DNA of 23,960 nt. Origin: DATDRM01 sp035291705 (lineage in GTDB: Bacteria; Chloroflexota; Anaerolineae; Anaerolineales; UBA4823). Location: NCBI GenBank assembly GCA_035291705.1, contig DATDRM010000099.1, positions 1 to 23,960 of the forward strand. The letters run 5' to 3'. The position numbers and the translations under genes were made by a program. Under the pieces are notes generated by a model. That model had not been told where the DNA came from. It did no database searches and saw nothing but the letters and a program-made list of their open reading frames with translations. Every line of letters starts with the position of its first letter. Position 1 is the stretch's first letter. Positions 8,920-17,389 of the stretch are shown in pieces.

Positions 8920-10094
8920 TGGCTATGTCCGACCGTTACCAATCCCAACCTGAGCACAAATTTACATTTGGCCTGTGGACCGTCGGCAATATCGGCCGTG
9001 ACCCATTTGGTGCGCCAGTCCGGCAGCAGCTTTCGCCGGTCGAAATCGTTCACCTGCTTTCCGAAGCGGGCGCTTACGGGGTCAATTTCCATGACAACGA
9101 CCTGGTGCCCATCGACGCCACCCCGGCCGTCCGAGAGCACATCATCAAGGATTTTAAGCGCGCCTTGCAGGAAACTGGTCTCAAGGTCCCCATGGCGACG
9201 ACCAACCTGTTTTCCGATCCCGCCTTCAAAGATGGCGCCTTCACGGCGAACGATCCCCAGGTGCGCGCCTATGCGCTCCAAAAAACCATGCAAGCCATCG
9301 ACCTGGGTGTGGAGCTGGGCGCGCAGGTGTATGTGTTCTGGGGAGGCCGCGAGGGCACCGAGACCGATGCCAGTAAAAATCCGCTGGAAAGCCTTAAGCG
9401 CTTCCGCGAAGCCTTGAATTTCCTGTGCGGTTACGTAAACGATCAGGGCTACGACCTGAAGTTTGCCCTGGAAGCCAAGCCAAATGAACCGCGCGGCGAT
9501 ATCTTCCTTCCGACGACAGGCGCTATGCTGGGCTTTATCGCTACGCTCGACCATCCCGAGATGGTCGGCGTTAACCCTGAAGTCGCCCACGAGCACATGG
9601 CCGGTTTAAACTTCATGCACGCCGTCGCCCAGGCCTGGGAAGCCGGCAAGCTGTTTCATATCGACTTAAATGATCAGGCCTTCGGACGCTACGATCAGGA
9701 CTTCAGGTTTGGGACGATCAACCTGAAGAGCGCATTCTTCCTGGTCAAGTTCCTGGAAGATGTGGCTTACACCGGCAGCCGCCACTTCGACGCGCATGCC
9801 TACCGCACGGAGGACTACCAGGGGGTGAAGCAATTTGCGCGTGGGTGTATGCGTACCTACTTGATCCTCAAGGCAAAAGCCGAGCAGTGGAACGCCGATA
9901 GCGAGATCCAGGCTTTACTGAAAGAGATCAACCGCGACACTGCCGGGGAGGCCGCCTGGATTGGGCCCTATCGCGCCGCCAGGGCGCGCGATCTGAAGGG
10001 TATGGCTTTCGACCGGCAGGCGCTTGGCGAACGGGGTTTGGCGTATGAGCTACTGGATCAACTTACCATCGAGTTGTTACTTGGCGTTCGCTGA
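8919..10094 (+). CDS. xylA: Xylose isomerase, class I
   Basis: This 391-residue enzyme interconverts D-xylose and D-xylulose in the cytoplasm. It is the shorter class I (actinobacterial/Thermus) type. Catalytic and metal residues are all present with a constant +4 offset from Streptomyces numbering: H58, D61, W141, E185, K187 (EAKPNEPRGD), E221 and H224 (NPEVAHEHMAGLNF), D249, D259, D261 and D291 (FDAHAYR). It starts in the stop codon of the membrane-protein gene (TAATG); a second in-frame ATG at 8925 is equally possible. Xylulokinase follows after 86 bases, completing the xylose to xylulose 5-phosphate route. Confidence 0.96.
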   Translation: MAMSDRYQSQPEHKFTFGLWTVGNIGRDPFGAPVRQQLSPVEIVHLLSEAGAYGVNFHDNDLVPIDATPAVREHIIKDFKRALQETGLKVPMATTNLFSDPAFKDGAFTANDPQVRAYALQKTMQAIDLGVELGAQVYVFWGGREGTETDASKNPLESLKRFREALNFLCGYVNDQGYDLKFALEAKPNEPRGDIFLPTTGAMLGFIATLDHPEMVGVNPEVAHEHMAGLNFMHAVAQAWEAGKLFHIDLNDQAFGRYDQDFRFGTINLKSAFFLVKFLEDVAYTGSRHFDAHAYRTEDYQGVKQFARGCMRTYLILKAKAEQWNADSEIQALLKEINRDTAGEAAWIGPYRAARARDLKGMAFDRQALGERGLAYELLDQLTIELLLGVR

Positions 10095-10111
10095 TCGCTG
10101 GCTCTCCTATT

Positions 10112-10132
10112 GCCAGACCGAAGCCTTCTGGC
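10112..10132 (+). promoter_or_regulatory. Short hairpin between xylA and xylB
   Basis: GCCAGA (10112-10117) pairs with TCTGGC (10127-10132) across a 9-base loop. There is no T-run. The xylB start has no clear Shine-Dalgarno sequence, so folding here could influence its translation. Confidence 0.35.
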
Positions 10133-10180
10133 TGCTATCGCCTTCCGCCTCTCCCGGCAACCGATCATCAGAGCACCGCA

Positions 10181-11716
10181 ATGACGAGCAAAAAACTACT
10201 CCTGGGTATTGATGTCTCCACAACGGGGGCCAAAGCCCTGCTTATCGACGAAGCGGGCCGCGTAGTCAGCAGCGCTACGACCTCTTTGACTCTGTTCACA
10301 CCACGCCCCTTATGGTCAGAACAGGACCCCCGCGAATGGTGGGCAGGTGTATCCCAAAGCATCCGCCAGGCATTAGCCCAGGCTGGCCTGAACGGTTCGG
10401 CGATCCTGGCCGTCGGATTGACCGGGCAGATGCATGGCCTGGTCCTGCTCGACGAGCAAGGCGATGTGCTGCGTCCGGCGATCCTCTGGAATGACCAGCG
10501 TACCGGCCCGCAATGCGATGAGATTCGCTCTCGGCTGGGTAAAGAGCGCCTGATCCAGATCACCGGCAATGACGCCCTGACCGGTTTTACCGCCCCGAAG
10601 GTGCTGTGGGTGCAGCAAAACGAGCCAGAAATATACGCCCAGGCCAGGCACATCCTGCTCCCTAAGGATTACATCCGCTTCATGCTCACCGGCGAATATG
10701 CCATGGACAAGGCGGACGGTGCCGGAACGATCCTGTTTGATCTCAAGCTGCGCACCTGGTCCCAAGAAATGCTGGCCGCGCTTGGCATTCCCTCCGAGTG
10801 GCTGCCGCCCACCTATGAAGGACCTGAGGTCACAGGCACCGTCAGCCCGCAGGCGGCAGCCGAAACCGGCCTGGTGGCAGGAACACCGGTGGTCGGTGGG
10901 GCAGGCGACCAGGCTGCTCAGGCGGTCGGCGTGGGGGCGGTGCGGCCCGGCATTATCGCTTTGACCCTGGGAACCTCGGGCGTGGTTTTCGCCACGACCG
11001 AAGCGCCCTTGATCGAGCCGCAGGGCAGGTTGCATGCCTTCTGTCACGCTTTACCTGCTCACTGGCACTTCATGGGTGTAATGCTCAGCGCGGCTGGCAG
11101 CCTGCAGTGGTATCGCGATACCCTGGCGCCTGAGGTGGATTTCGCCGATCTTGTGACCGAGGCAAAGAACGTCCCGCCGGGGAGCGAGGGGCTGCTCTTC
11201 CTGCCATATCTTACCGGCGAACGCACGCCTTATCCTGACCCGCTGGCGCGCGCCGCCTGGGTGGGATTAACGGTGCGCCATGAACGAGCTTATTTGACAC
11301 GCGCCGTACTGGAGGGCGTCGCCTTCGGCATCAAAGACATCTTCACGCTGATCCAGCAGGCCGGCCTGGGCGCCATCTCCCAAGTCAGAGTATCCGGCGG
11401 CGGCGCTAAGAGCCCGCTCTGGCAGCAGATCATGGCAGATGTCCTGGATGTCGAGCTGGTTACGGTCAATACGACCGAGGGCGCCGCGTTTGGCGCAGCC
11501 CTGTTAGCCGGTGTGGGCGGTGGAGTCTTCGCCAGCGTCCCGGCTGCCTGCGAAGCGACCATCCACCTGACGGGCAGGGTGCAACCTTCGCCAGCCAGGA
11601 CCGCCTACCAGGATTTCTACCCCCGTTACCGGGCCCTTTATCCGGCATTGGTGTCTGAATTTCGCGCCATGGCTGGCGTGGTCAGCCGGCACCTGGGAGC
11701 GGGCAAGGCGCAATGA
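10181..11716 (+). CDS. xylB: Xylulokinase (FGGY family)
   Basis: The 511-residue FGGY carbohydrate kinase phosphorylates D-xylulose to xylulose 5-phosphate. It begins with the ATP-site strand LLGIDVSTTGAKALLID (D11). The substrate-site motif TGQMHGLVLLD (81-91) is characteristic of xylulokinases. The probable catalytic base is D243 in GGAGDQAAQAVG, and an ATP-binding ALTLGTSGV segment follows. Length is slightly above the 480-500 usual for XylB. There is no strong ribosome binding site before ATG 10181. The gene overlaps the PfkB-type kinase gene by 4 bases (ATGA). Its position after xylA makes xylulose the likeliest substrate, although ribulokinase-type activity cannot be excluded. Confidence 0.93.
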   Translation: MTSKKLLLGIDVSTTGAKALLIDEAGRVVSSATTSLTLFTPRPLWSEQDPREWWAGVSQSIRQALAQAGLNGSAILAVGLTGQMHGLVLLDEQGDVLRPAILWNDQRTGPQCDEIRSRLGKERLIQITGNDALTGFTAPKVLWVQQNEPEIYAQARHILLPKDYIRFMLTGEYAMDKADGAGTILFDLKLRTWSQEMLAALGIPSEWLPPTYEGPEVTGTVSPQAAAETGLVAGTPVVGGAGDQAAQAVGVGAVRPGIIALTLGTSGVVFATTEAPLIEPQGRLHAFCHALPAHWHFMGVMLSAAGSLQWYRDTLAPEVDFADLVTEAKNVPPGSEGLLFLPYLTGERTPYPDPLARAAWVGLTVRHERAYLTRAVLEGVAFGIKDIFTLIQQAGLGAISQVRVSGGGAKSPLWQQIMADVLDVELVTVNTTEGAAFGAALLAGVGGGVFASVPAACEATIHLTGRVQPSPARTAYQDFYPRYRALYPALVSEFRAMAGVVSRHLGAGKAQ

Positions 11717-12672
11717 GTACCCGCGCGAAACCTATCGTTTGCCTGGGCATCCTCGTCGCCGATATCGTCGCACGACCCTTGAACGCCCTTCCGGAAAGGG
11801 GACGCCTGGTACTGGTAGATGAAATGGGTATCCACACTGGGGGTTGTGCGACCAACGCCGCTTCTGCATTGGCCCGCCTCGGCCTGCCGGTGGAAGTCAT
11901 CGGCAAAGTTGGCTCCGATCTGGCTGGCGATTTTGTGGTCGAGGCCATGCAAGAGCGTGGAATTGGCACGCGTGGTGTCCGGCGTGACCCGCAGATTGGC
12001 ACCTCGTTGACAATAGTCCTGGTCGACCCAGATGGAGAACGACGCTTCGTGCATTACCTTGGCGCCAATGCCCATCTCACCCTCGAAGACCTCGATCTGC
12101 GGATCATCGAAGGCGCTTCAATCCTCCACATTGGTGGCGCGCTCGTCTTGCCGGGGATTGACGGCGAACCAACGGCAGAACTGTTGCGCAAAGCCCGCGC
12201 CGCGGGTGTGGTCACTTTCCTGGATATCGTTTGGGATGATACCGGTCGTTGGTTGGATATGCTCGCCCCTTGCCTGCCATGGGTCGATTATTTCATACCT
12301 AGCTTGCCAGAAGCCCAGGTTATGACCGGCCTGGACGACCCGCTGGCGATCGCCCATACCCTGTTGGCGCGCGGTCCAAGCGTGGTGGGTCTTAAATTAG
12401 GCGCCCAGGGCTGCCTGGTACTCACTCGAGCTGGCGAGATCATCCATGCCCCAGCCTTCCAGGTCAACGTGGTAGATGCCACGGGCGCTGGGGATGCCTT
12501 CGCCGCTGGTTTCATTGCCGGGGTGTGGCAGGGCTGGCCGTTGGAGAAAACAGCCCGTTTCGCCAACGCGGTGGGCGCTTTGTGCGTGACCGGGTTAGGC
12601 GCTGGCGGCGGGGTGCGTTCCCTTCCTGAGACCCTCCAATTTATGGAGACGACCGCCGTCAAAACAGCTTAA
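11713..12672 (+). CDS. PfkB (ribokinase) family carbohydrate kinase
   Basis: The 319-residue ribokinase-fold kinase transfers phosphate from ATP to a hydroxymethyl group of a sugar, sugar acid or nucleoside. The N-terminal PfkB motif around GGCATNAASALARLG (43-57) is present. The C-terminal signature DATGAGDAFAAGF (255-267) holds the anion hole and catalytic base D261. Length is normal. It overlaps xylB and ends 10 bases before the xylose-isomerase-like gene. A second kinase beside xylulokinase implies a second phosphorylated intermediate, such as a ketose or a 2-keto-3-deoxy sugar acid. The sequence alone does not distinguish ribokinase, fructokinase and KDG kinase. Confidence 0.92.
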   Translation: MSTRAKPIVCLGILVADIVARPLNALPERGRLVLVDEMGIHTGGCATNAASALARLGLPVEVIGKVGSDLAGDFVVEAMQERGIGTRGVRRDPQIGTSLTIVLVDPDGERRFVHYLGANAHLTLEDLDLRIIEGASILHIGGALVLPGIDGEPTAELLRKARAAGVVTFLDIVWDDTGRWLDMLAPCLPWVDYFIPSLPEAQVMTGLDDPLAIAHTLLARGPSVVGLKLGAQGCLVLTRAGEIIHAPAFQVNVVDATGAGDAFAAGFIAGVWQGWPLEKTARFANAVGALCVTGLGAGGGVRSLPETLQFMETTAVKTA

Positions 12673-12682
12673 GGAGACTTAC

Positions 12683-13717
12683 ATGAAGAAATATGGTTAT
12701 CGCTTTTCGTTCGGCCCCTGGAACATCCACGAGGGAGCGGACCCGTTTGGGCCAGCCGTGCGCCCAGGGCGCGCTTTTGACGATAAATTAAAGGCCTTCC
12801 AGGAGCTCGGTTTTGACGCCGTGCAGTTTCACGACGACGATGCGGTGCCAGATATGGATAATCTGTCTGCCGCCCAGATCCGCCAGGCTGCGCAAGCCAT
12901 GCGCAAGAAGCTGGAGGATCACGGGCTGGTAGCGGAATTTGCCGCTCCGCGTTTGTGGGAACATCCCAACACGATCGATGGCGCCTTCACTTCTAATGAC
13001 CCCAGGGCGCGGCAGTATGCCCTGGAGCGCTCCAAGAAAGCAGCCGACATCGCCGGGGAATTGGGGTGCAATTTCATGGTATTGTGGCTGGCGCGCGAGG
13101 GTACCTATCTGCGCGAAGCGAAAGACGCCGCCCGGGCAACGAACCAGCTGCTCGAGGCGGTCGATTCCCTGCTGGCATACGATAAAGACCTGCGGATTGC
13201 CATCGAACCCAAGCCAAATGAGCCGATGGACATGGCCTATATCCCCACCATCGGTCACGCTCTGGCGATCGCCTTCAAGACAGATGCGCCGCAGCGCGTG
13301 GGGTGCCTGGTTGAGACGGCGCACGCCATCCTGGCCGGGCTCGACCCCTCGGACGAAATGGCCTTTGCTCTGGCTTTCGACAAACTATACAGCGTCCATC
13401 TCAACGATCAAAACGGCTTGAAGTTCGATGAAGACCGCGCTTTCGGCTCGATCGATCTGCGCCGTGCCTTCAATCAGGTGCGGGTGTTGGATGACAACCA
13501 GTTCTACAAGAAAGGCATGGTCGGCATGGATGTCAAGGCTATGCGCACCCAGCCCGTGGAGATCGCTACCAAGCACCTGCGCAACAGCCTCCAGCTGTTT
13601 TTACGGCTGGTAGAGGTTGTGCGTGACCTGAACCGCAAGCAGATCGCCTCTTTAATCTCCGCCAGGGACTATGAGGAACTCGATTGGCTGATCCTTACCA
13701 GTCTGATGGGCAGGTAA
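12683..13717 (+). CDS. Divergent xylose isomerase-like TIM-barrel protein
   Basis: The 344-residue protein aligns with the class I xylose isomerase encoded upstream across most of its length (FSFGPWN, FHDDDAVP, EPKPNEP, ETAHAILAGL, HLNDQ) but is clearly divergent. H50, W135, E175, K177, E211, H214, D249, D251 and D283 match xylose-isomerase active-site positions. The metal ligand equivalent to Streptomyces D245 is histidine (H239), and the FDAHAYR segment is MDVKAMR. GGREG has become LAREG. AAGGAG precedes ATG 12683. It is probably an isomerase for another aldose or ketose, or a sugar-acid isomerase, rather than a redundant xylA copy. Confidence 0.87.
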   Translation: MKKYGYRFSFGPWNIHEGADPFGPAVRPGRAFDDKLKAFQELGFDAVQFHDDDAVPDMDNLSAAQIRQAAQAMRKKLEDHGLVAEFAAPRLWEHPNTIDGAFTSNDPRARQYALERSKKAADIAGELGCNFMVLWLAREGTYLREAKDAARATNQLLEAVDSLLAYDKDLRIAIEPKPNEPMDMAYIPTIGHALAIAFKTDAPQRVGCLVETAHAILAGLDPSDEMAFALAFDKLYSVHLNDQNGLKFDEDRAFGSIDLRRAFNQVRVLDDNQFYKKGMVGMDVKAMRTQPVEIATKHLRNSLQLFLRLVEVVRDLNRKQIASLISARDYEELDWLILTSLMGR

Positions 13718-13724
13718 ATTAATC

Positions 13725-15164
13725 ATGGTGACTGATCAATTCCTTTATGAAATGATCCGCAGCGAGCTGGCAGAGATTGTCGGGCCAGAGCACGTCTCCA
13801 CCGAAGAGACTGACAAGCTGGTCTATTCCACCGACTGGGCATGGATGCCGCAGATGTGGTTGGATCGTGGCCAGAAGCTGCGCACCCCGGATTACATCGT
13901 CCACCCTGGCTCAGCGGAAGAGATCTCCGAGATCATGGATATCGCCAACAAGTACCGTATTCCGGTCGTACCCTGGGGAGGCGGTTCCGGCACGCAGGGT
14001 GCGGCCCTGCCGATCTTTGGCGGCATCTTGCTCGACACAAAGCGCATGAACCAGATCATCGCCATCGACGAGCAATCGCTAACGGTGACAGCCCAGGCCG
14101 GCATCATTATCGAACACCTGGAGTGGGCGGTCAACGAGAAGGGGCTCATGTTCCCGCACTACGCCGCCTCCAGCAATTGCGCCACGCTCGGCGGCGCTCT
14201 CGCCCCGCGCGGCACAGGCACGATCAGCACAAAATATGGCAAGGCCGAAGACATGCTCTTAAGCATGCAGGTGGTGCTGCCGACCGGTGAGATCATCCGT
14301 ACCCCACCGGTGCCTCAGCACGCCGCCGGGCCGGATTGGTTTCGCCTGTTCCTTGGATCCGAAGGCACCCTGGGAGTCATTACCGAGGCCACCATGCGTC
14401 TGGACTACCTGCCGGAGGCGCGCCTGTTGCGAGCAGTGTTGTTCGACGATCTGAGCAAAGCCCTGGAGGCCGGAAGGTTGATGATGACCCACCGGTTGGA
14501 GCCGTTCGTCATCCGCCTGTACGACCACGCCTCCACCCGCACGCAGGTCAGGAAAATCCTTGGATATGATTTTTCCGGAGCCTACGTGGTGATCGGTTTC
14601 GATGGCGATCCAGACATCGCCGCCCTGCAGGAACAAAAGGCGATGAAGATCTGCACTGATTTGGGCGCCATCGACCTGGGCCGTGAACCGGGTGAAAAAT
14701 GGTGGGATCACCGCTATGATTTTTATTACCCGCCCCATAGCCTGAAGCTGCCCTGGATGTATGGCACGACCGAGACAGTAGCCACCTTCGACAAGATCGA
14801 GAGGATTTATTGGGCCGAGAAGGAAGCCGTTGAAGAGGGTTTCGCCGACCAGGGCGTACAGTTTATCGGCCATTTTTCACACTGGTTCCACTGGGGCGTG
14901 ATGCTCTATTCTCGTTTCATCATCGAACAGCCGCCGCAGGACGCCAAAGAGGCGCTGCGCCTGCACAACCGCGTTTGGAATGCAGCCATGCAGTCGGTCA
15001 TCGCCAACGGCGGGATGATCAACGAGCACCATGGCGTCGGGCTCAAGCTCTCACGCTACATGCGCAAACAATACGGCCCGGCCTGGCCTTTGCTGCTGAA
15101 GCTCAAGAAGACCTTTGACCCGAACGGCATCATGAACCCCGGTAAGACTGGATTTGGATTCTAA
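13725..15164 (+). CDS. FAD-binding oxidoreductase, GlcD-like (VAO/PCMH fold)
   Basis: The 479-residue flavoprotein has the PCMH-type FAD domain. The pyrophosphate loop is WGGGSGTQGAA (84-94), followed by NCATLGGALAPRGTG (151-165) and LFLGSEGTLGVITEAT (208-223). The C-terminal cap has the NEHHGVGL catalytic-site motif (433-440) and the end motif FDPNGIMNPGK (464-474). Relatives include glycolate oxidase GlcD, D-lactate dehydrogenases and alkyl-DHAP synthase, which act on 2-hydroxy acids or related alcohols. It is followed after 2 bases by a GlcF-like partner gene, as in glycolate and lactate dehydrogenase operons. It probably oxidises a hydroxy-acid or sugar-acid intermediate. The electron acceptor is uncertain because the partner lacks most cluster ligands. 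Confidence 0.9.
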   Translation: MVTDQFLYEMIRSELAEIVGPEHVSTEETDKLVYSTDWAWMPQMWLDRGQKLRTPDYIVHPGSAEEISEIMDIANKYRIPVVPWGGGSGTQGAALPIFGGILLDTKRMNQIIAIDEQSLTVTAQAGIIIEHLEWAVNEKGLMFPHYAASSNCATLGGALAPRGTGTISTKYGKAEDMLLSMQVVLPTGEIIRTPPVPQHAAGPDWFRLFLGSEGTLGVITEATMRLDYLPEARLLRAVLFDDLSKALEAGRLMMTHRLEPFVIRLYDHASTRTQVRKILGYDFSGAYVVIGFDGDPDIAALQEQKAMKICTDLGAIDLGREPGEKWWDHRYDFYYPPHSLKLPWMYGTTETVATFDKIERIYWAEKEAVEEGFADQGVQFIGHFSHWFHWGVMLYSRFIIEQPPQDAKEALRLHNRVWNAAMQSVIANGGMINEHHGVGLKLSRYMRKQYGPAWPLLLKLKKTFDPNGIMNPGKTGFGF

Positions 15165-15166
15165 TC

Positions 15167-16264
15167 ATGCCTATCGAAAACGTCATCCTGACCACCGATA
15201 ACTGCCGCTACTGCCTGATGTGCCGCCATGTCGCTTCCGTTGAGCATGTGATCCATCGAGAGGCGCTTTCCCCGCACGGTATTGCGCTGGTGATCGCTTC
15301 AGTCCAGCGCGGTCTCTTGCAGTGGAACGCCGATACCGTGGGTGTGATCTACAGCGCAGCCGATAACGGCAATTCGCGCGCCCACTGCGTCTTCGACCAG
15401 CCGCTACCGGAAGCGATCGCCGCCGTGCGGGCGGAGATCGTCGCCCAAAAGCTGGCCCCCGCGGTCGTTTACGATCTCGACGCCCGCTTCAAAGAATGGG
15501 GCAACCCCTTCAAGCAGCAGAAGCCCCAACCTGTCGCTGGGCGGGGGGAGGTGGCGCTCTTCGTCGGCGATGAAGCCCAATACCTCTGGCCGGCGACTGT
15601 AACCGCTGCGCTCGCCTTGCTGAAAGCGGTTGGTATCTCTCCGGTACTGGTTGGAATGGGGCGCAGTAACGGCTACCTGGCCAGCTCCCTGGGTTTGCCT
15701 GAGACAGCCAGGCGGTTGGCGCAGGCTACGCTGGCGGACCTGGAGACCAGCGGGGTGCGGCGCATGCTGGTGCTCTCGCCAGGCGACTTTTTCACGTTCA
15801 ACCAGCTCTATGACGAGCGGCTCGGGATCGATTGGCCAGCCAGCGTGCAACTCAGCGAGCTGACCACGTTCCTGGCAGACTGTTTGGAAGGAGGTGAGAT
15901 TAAGTTCAAAAAAACCACACAGCGTGCTCCTTACGCCTACATCGACCCAAGCCACGCCGTGCGTCTCCCTGCGCGGCATGCTGGCCCGCGCCGGTTGTTG
16001 GCAAGAGTTTTGCCGGGGCCAGCCCGCGAACTGTTCTGGCGGTGCGAGCGCGCTCACCCGGTTGGCAGCACGGCGCTCCAATTCACCCAGCCGGACATCG
16101 CCGAAAAACTCACCCTCGCCCGGCTGGAAGACGCCCGCCAGAGCGGCGCTCAAATGCTGATCAGCGATGATCCAGGCACTTTAAAGTGTTTGGGTGATAA
16201 AGCCAGCCAGTTTGGCTTGCGTGTCCAGGGACTCTATGAACTCCTGGCTGAGCAGCTGGATTAA
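15167..16264 (+). CDS. GlcF/HdrB-like (CCG-domain) protein with most Fe-S cysteines missing
   Basis: The 365-residue protein keeps the architecture of the iron-sulfur partner of GlcD-type oxidases: an N-terminal two-cluster ferredoxin region and two CCG (cysteine-rich) repeats. The ligands are largely gone. The first cluster motif has C13, C16 and C19 but A23 in place of the fourth cysteine. The second keeps only C74, with A64, N67 and S70 in the other positions. In the CCG repeats the expected cysteine positions read VGD, RSNG, DPSHAVR and DDPGTLKC. The frame is open throughout, so this is a derived protein, not a recent pseudogene. It may be a structural partner of the flavoprotein. Starts 2 bases after the upstream stop. 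Confidence 0.72.
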   Translation: MPIENVILTTDNCRYCLMCRHVASVEHVIHREALSPHGIALVIASVQRGLLQWNADTVGVIYSAADNGNSRAHCVFDQPLPEAIAAVRAEIVAQKLAPAVVYDLDARFKEWGNPFKQQKPQPVAGRGEVALFVGDEAQYLWPATVTAALALLKAVGISPVLVGMGRSNGYLASSLGLPETARRLAQATLADLETSGVRRMLVLSPGDFFTFNQLYDERLGIDWPASVQLSELTTFLADCLEGGEIKFKKTTQRAPYAYIDPSHAVRLPARHAGPRRLLARVLPGPARELFWRCERAHPVGSTALQFTQPDIAEKLTLARLEDARQSGAQMLISDDPGTLKCLGDKASQFGLRVQGLYELLAEQLD

Positions 16265-16311
16265 TCGATCTCGAGGTCTTCGCAGAACGTCTCCGTGAAG
16301 GAAAATCTTGG

Positions 16312-16368
16312 AATGGCGGCTTCGGTCGCTATTACAGCACCATTCTAATGGTCCAATAAAAATTTTTA
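16312..16368 (+). promoter_or_regulatory. Structured leader: UUCG-tetraloop hairpin, second hairpin and AT-rich palindrome
   Basis: A 9-pair stem (AATGGCGGC, 16312-16320, with GTCGCTATT, 16325-16333, two G-U pairs) is capped by a TTCG tetraloop. ACCATT (16339-16344) then pairs with AATGGT (16347-16352), and TAAAAATTTTTA (16357-16368) is a perfect palindrome. AATGG at 16312-16316 could also pair with CCATT at 16340-16344, so two folds compete. AAGGAGG (16376-16382) of the next gene follows directly. Confidence 0.5.
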
Positions 16369-16388
16369 GTTATACAAGGAGGTTCGAA

Positions 16389-17276
16389 ATGCATCTATCA
16401 ATGCACAACTGGATGAGGGCTGAGCCTGTCGATGTCACCGTCCGGCGCCTGGCCAAGTATGGCTACAAGAGCATCGAAATCAGTGGGGAGCCATACCTGT
16501 ACAACACCAAGGACGTGCGCAAGACCCTCAAGGATAATGGCATTCGTTGCTGGGGCTCGGTTACCTTGATGCTGGGTGACCGCAACCTGGTTGCTAAGAA
16601 CGAAGCGCAGCGCGCCAAGTCGGTGCAGTACACCAAGGACTGCATCACCATGGTCAAGGAACTGGAAGGCTATGAGATGACCATCGTCCCGGCCACGGTT
16701 GGCAAGATCAGCCCTGACGGCCCCCCGGATGAGGAATGGAAATGGGCAGTCGAGAGCCTCAAGGAGTGCTACGACTGGGGCAAGAAAGAGGGAGTGGTTC
16801 TCGCTGTTGAGCCGATCAACCGCTTCGAGACCTACTTCTGCTTCCATGCTGCTCAGGCCATCGCCCTGGCGAAGGCTACTGGCCCAGATTGTGGAGTTTG
16901 CCTGGATGCATTCCATCTCAACATCGAAGAGGCCGATCCGTACGAATCCATCCGCTGGGCGAAAGGACTGCTCACCGATTTCCATGTGGCGGACACCAAC
17001 CGCTTTGCTTGCGGCCAGGGACATTGGGACTGGGCGAAACTGGTCAGCACACTCAAAGAGATCGGCTACGATGGCGCCCTGACGGTCGAGTTTGTCGCGC
17101 CGGTTGACCGCACCCCTGCCAATAAGTATCCAGATGCCATCGAGAAGAATCCGGTGGACATCACGCCCGAGCAGAGGAAGTTCATCGAGGATCACGGATC
17201 CAGCCTGCTGACCGAGGAGTTCTACAGCTGGCAGGTCGAGGAATGCTCTAAGACGCTCCTGCCATTAATCAGTTAA
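16389..17276 (+). CDS. Ketose 3-epimerase-like sugar isomerase/epimerase (TIM barrel)
   Basis: Start chosen at ATG 16389, 6 bases after AAGGAGG; an in-frame ATG at 16308 would run through the structured leader. The 295-residue protein belongs to the D-tagatose/D-psicose 3-epimerase-like group. Metal ligands are E141 (VEPINRFE), D173 (LDAFHLNIEE), H199 (FHVADTNR) and E234 (VEFVAP), with H212 in GQGHWDW. It shares the EP-NRFET and LD-FH-NIEE motifs with the first epimerase of the locus but differs in length and has an extended C-terminal helical tail (about 240-295). This is a third epimerase of the same superfamily, probably specific for a different keto-sugar or keto-acid. Confidence 0.87.
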   Translation: MHLSMHNWMRAEPVDVTVRRLAKYGYKSIEISGEPYLYNTKDVRKTLKDNGIRCWGSVTLMLGDRNLVAKNEAQRAKSVQYTKDCITMVKELEGYEMTIVPATVGKISPDGPPDEEWKWAVESLKECYDWGKKEGVVLAVEPINRFETYFCFHAAQAIALAKATGPDCGVCLDAFHLNIEEADPYESIRWAKGLLTDFHVADTNRFACGQGHWDWAKLVSTLKEIGYDGALTVEFVAPVDRTPANKYPDAIEKNPVDITPEQRKFIEDHGSSLLTEEFYSWQVEECSKTLLPLIS

Positions 17277-17286
17277 TGGCCTCCCA

Positions 17287-17308
17287 CCCAATCCCCACAG
17301 GGGTTGGG
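17287..17308 (+). promoter_or_regulatory. Hairpin after the third epimerase gene
   Basis: CCCAATCCCC (17287-17296) pairs with GGGGTTGGG (17300-17308) with one bulged T and a 3-base loop, 10 bases after the stop codon. GAGAATAG follows, with no U-run. Confidence 0.45.
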
Positions 17309-17323
17309 GAGAATAGAAGATCG

Positions 17324-17359
17324 TGGGTTTTGGGCGAGCCTGAGCCCGCCCAAAACCCA
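17324..17359 (+). promoter_or_regulatory. Long perfect hairpin before the Tm-1-like gene
   Basis: A 13-bp perfect stem (TGGGTTTTGGGCG, 17324-17336, with CGCCCAAAACCCA, 17347-17359) can extend inward by two pairs past an A-C mismatch to a CTGA loop. ACCATTAAAACC follows, so it lacks a U-tract. With the preceding hairpin it fills most of the 113-base gap. Confidence 0.6.
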
Positions 17360-17389
17360 ACCATTAAAACCCTGCCCGGAGGTTAGGAT

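Noticed and set aside
15167..16264. Calling the GlcF-like gene a pseudogene
   Set aside because: The frame is full length and uninterrupted, with in-step spacing to its neighbour; loss of cysteines alone does not show inactivation.
16339..16367. Hairpin followed by TTTTT as an intrinsic terminator
   Set aside because: The T-run starts 10 bases after the stem, too far for a normal intrinsic terminator.
16357..16375. TAAAAATTTTTA and TTATAC as a promoter -10 region
   Set aside because: TTATAC is too close to the ribosome binding site and no convincing -35 is present; retained only as an AT-rich palindrome.
16308..16388. Upstream in-frame ATG for the third epimerase
   Set aside because: It would translate through the structured leader; AAGGAGG sits just before ATG 16389.
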